DNA of 64,000 nucleotides from Cinclus cinclus (Eukaryota; Chordata; Aves; Passeriformes; Cinclidae), in the NCBI RefSeq assembly GCF_963662255.1, contig NW_026912187.1, forward strand, positions 248,001 through 312,000. Direction: 5' to 3'. Positions within the stretch are counted from its first letter, which is position 1. Each line of letters starts with the position of its first letter. Position numbers and translations under genes: made by a program. Positions 62,014-64,000 of this stretch are shown piece after piece. Below the pieces are notes generated by a model. That model ran no database searches. It was not told where the DNA came from and saw only the letters and a program-made list of their open reading frames with translations.

Positions 62014-62598
62014 TGGGAAATGCTAAGTGGGCCTGGCATTGCCAGTGGGAACGGCATACAAAGCGTGCAGCTCAGTAAGGGACTGTGCGACGGAGGCAGA
62101 GACCACCGTGGGGCTGGCATAGTAGTACTGGACCTGGGATGGGGACTGTAGGGCTGGAGGTGAAATCATTCTGGGGTTGGGATACGCATGGTGGGGTGGA
62201 CTTGGAGGCTCTAGGGCAGGGGCTGAAGCGTTGCAGAGCTGGAGCCAAGACGGGGAGGGTGCCCTTGGAAGCTGCAGAAGATTCTGCTGGCAGAGATGTG
62301 GCAAGCCGTGGCTGGAGCTGGAACAGAAGAGCTGGCAGTGAAATAAAGCTTGTGGGTTGACAAAGAGCTGAAATCACTGGGGCTGGGGAAAAGGGGACTC
62401 CGAAATGGCTGAGGCTGAAATCACTGGGGCTGGCATAGGAGCTGCAAGTGGCGCAGACTATGCCGATGGGACACTGAGACTGTAGGGTTGGGGTGCCGAA
62501 TTCACTGGAGGCCTGGGCTATTGAGGGTGGGGCTGGCTACTGCGTCTGAGCATGGGACGGGCCGTGTAGGGCTGAAAGGGGCCCTTTAGGACTGCTTG
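57384..62598. repeat. Satellite block 5: 6 complete monomers with partial ends
   Basis: Complete monomers start at 57955, 58658, 59375, 60088, 60787 and 61491 (703, 717, 713, 699, 704 and 702 bp), and a partial from 62193 ends at 62598. The last two monomers before insert 5 have C7AC5 and AAATGC, so insert 5 has a different left context from inserts 1-4. No gene is supported. Confidence 0.98.
59075..59101 (+). repeat. Longest poly-C tract (C27)
   Basis: 27 uninterrupted C residues in a TAATGC-type monomer. Confidence 0.95.
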
Positions 62599-62694
62599 TG
62601 CCACTCTGGCAAGGTATTCCCAGCTGCATTGCTGCCCACCCCTGGAGCATGTCTCCATCGGGGGATGGTTGGAAGGCCAGCAGTGCTCAATTAC

Positions 62695-63462
62695 CTTTGC
62701 ATCTGAGGTCAGCTTCAGGATCTTGTCATACTGTGGGGAAGCAGAGCATCATGGTAAACACCAGCTAACACACTACCTGTGTTAATTCTAACAATTCTTA
62801 CCTGAATATTAACACCAATAACACTTACTATGTATGTTATTTCACTAGTAGAGGTTGGTAGCGTTCTTAACATCGAGGAACATGAAGAACACGAGACTAA
62901 TTAATGCTGTTGATTATGCCATTGTAGTGTTGAAACACTTGGCCTCCAGTGCAGTAGCCCCACACTTACCTCGATAGCCTCCCCCAGCAGGTCCCGCAGC
63001 ACCGGGGCGCAGATCAGCTCCGGCTTCACCGAGGACTGCGGAGGAGAAGGAGGGGGAGCAGCGGGCCCGCAGCAGGCGGGGGGCTGGCATGTCAGTATTT
63101 TGGCCAGAGCGCCGATCTCGGCCAGCACGCAGTCGGTGCAGTCCAAGTCCCCGCAGAAGGGGAACCGCTGCCGGGGAAGAGGTGCCCGGAACCCGCAGCG
63201 GACTCCGCACGCCCTCCCCGCTCCGCGGCCCCCTCGCTGCCGCCGACCCTCTCCTCACGAAGTCACCGCCCCTCCCTGGTCCGGGATACGAACGCAGAGC
63301 CCGACTTTGCCACCCGCAACCACTCCCGGGCAGCCCTTTTAGCCGGGACCTGGGCACGAGAGGTCGGAGAAGGGGAGGGGAGTATCGGGAGCGGGACCCA
63401 GCGCGACCGCGGACCCTTGGAGCAGCACTGGCTCCTTCCGGCTGAGCGCCCCGCGCTCCCAT
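62695..63462 (-). pseudogene. COMMD4: COMMD4 5' gene fragment, copy 5
   Basis: Exon C is 62695-62730, exon B 62970-63167 and the candidate first exon 63259-63462. It is identical in translation to the other copies, including the donor-less segment at 63036-63098. Intron 3 meets satellite at 62598. Confidence 0.85.
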
Positions 63463-64000
63463 GAGCTGCAGCCGCGCAGCTTCCGGGCCCCGCCAATGCC
63501 GGCCCGCCTTTCTCCGCCCTGTCCAATCACAGCCGCCCTATCAATCCGGGCGTGGCCCTGGGCGATCGTTCGCCTGGTGCTCTGCTCCTGCCGCCGCTGC
63601 TTTGGGAGCCGGCGGAGCCTCGTCAGGTGATGCTGGGGCTTGGAAAGGGCGGGGAGAGTTCTGCCAAGTAAACGGGGAGACGGCGGGCAGCGGGCGGAAT
63701 CGCAGGAGCGGGCCGTGAGGGGACTGCGGGGGGTCGCGGAACAGAGTGCGGCGGGAAGGGGCGGGCTGGGATTGGCGGAGCCGGCGCTGCCTCGGGATGT
63801 GATTGGCTGGGCTGGCCGGCTATTGCCTATAAATAGCGTGCGCTGGGGAGGCGGGCGTTAGTTGGGCGGCGCCGAGGAGGCGGAGGCGGCGGCGGTGGCG
63901 GCGAGGGGCGGCGCGGCGGCGGCGAGGGGCGGCGCGGCGGCGGCGAGGGGCGGCGCGGCGGCGGCGAGGGGCGGCGCGGCGGCGGCGAGGGGCGGCGCCG
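62970..64000. promoter_or_regulatory. CpG island with divergent promoter, copy 5 (partial)
   Basis: The TATA box is at 63828-63835. The plus-strand first exon runs off the window before its ATG. Confidence 0.7.
63903..64000 (+). repeat. 21-bp GC minisatellite, long allele without the T variant, copy 5
   Basis: Four full units (63903-63986) plus a partial. The fourth unit has C at 63975 where copies 2-4 have T, so copy 5 belongs to a separate lineage. Confidence 0.9.

Larger units (their letters stand above)
62599..64000. repeat. Insert copy 5, cut by the window end
   Basis: Same left breakpoint. The first 1402 bp are present, ending in the minisatellite. Its upstream satellite context (AAATGC, C7AC5) differs from that of the other inserts. 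Confidence 0.95.

Noticed and set aside
1..64000. Possibility that the repetition is purely an assembly artefact
   Set aside because: Cassettes differ in minisatellite length, private bases and flank variants, and monomers differ in tract lengths and ordered markers, so the copies are distinguishable. The exact copy number still depends on the assembly.

Overview
This is vertebrate nuclear DNA, most likely amniote. It carries spliced exons of the conserved animal gene COMMD4, a CpG-island promoter and long (GT)n tracts. The GC richness would suit a bird, turtle or crocodilian small chromosome, but the window does not settle the species. There is no prokaryotic gene, tRNA, rRNA, CRISPR array or recognisable transposon.

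The whole window lies inside one giant tandem array, and neither edge of the array is visible. The basic unit is a G-rich satellite monomer of 695-721 bp. There are 69 complete head-to-tail copies in five blocks: 1-28613, 30954-43930, 46343-48734, 51147-54971 and 57384-62598. Copies differ almost only in a poly-C run (13-27 C), a (GT)n run and a handful of diagnostic single-base variants. Each monomer carries one AATAAA, one HindIII and one EcoRI site. Long open frames on both strands of the satellite are by-products of these simple repeats, not genes.

The satellite blocks are separated by a non-satellite insert present five times in the same orientation: 28614-30953, 43931-46342, 48735-51146, 54972-57383 and 62599-64000 (cut by the window end). 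It is 2340 bp in the first copy and 2412 bp in the next three. Every insert has the same breakpoints in the monomer (leaves after base 406, resumes at base 130). On the minus strand it holds the 5' part of COMMD4: residues matching the N-terminal helical domain up to YDKILKLTSDAK, after which intron 3 runs straight into satellite. The COMM domain exons are absent, so each copy is a truncated gene fragment. On the plus strand, across a shared CpG island with CCAAT boxes, a GC box and a TATA box, begins a divergent transcription unit that I cannot name.

The array is therefore a composite macrosatellite in which promoter cassettes are dispersed through satellite DNA, with 18, 3, 5 and 7 monomer-equivalents between successive cassettes. 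Shared private variants show that about 13 monomers plus one cassette (15.3 kb period) were duplicated as a block, and a smaller 4-monomer period (about 2.8 kb) lies inside it. Because each cassette fires outward in both directions, every satellite block between two cassettes would, if the promoters are active, be transcribed convergently. That architecture is the most interesting feature here; it is an inference from sequence, and expression data would decide it.
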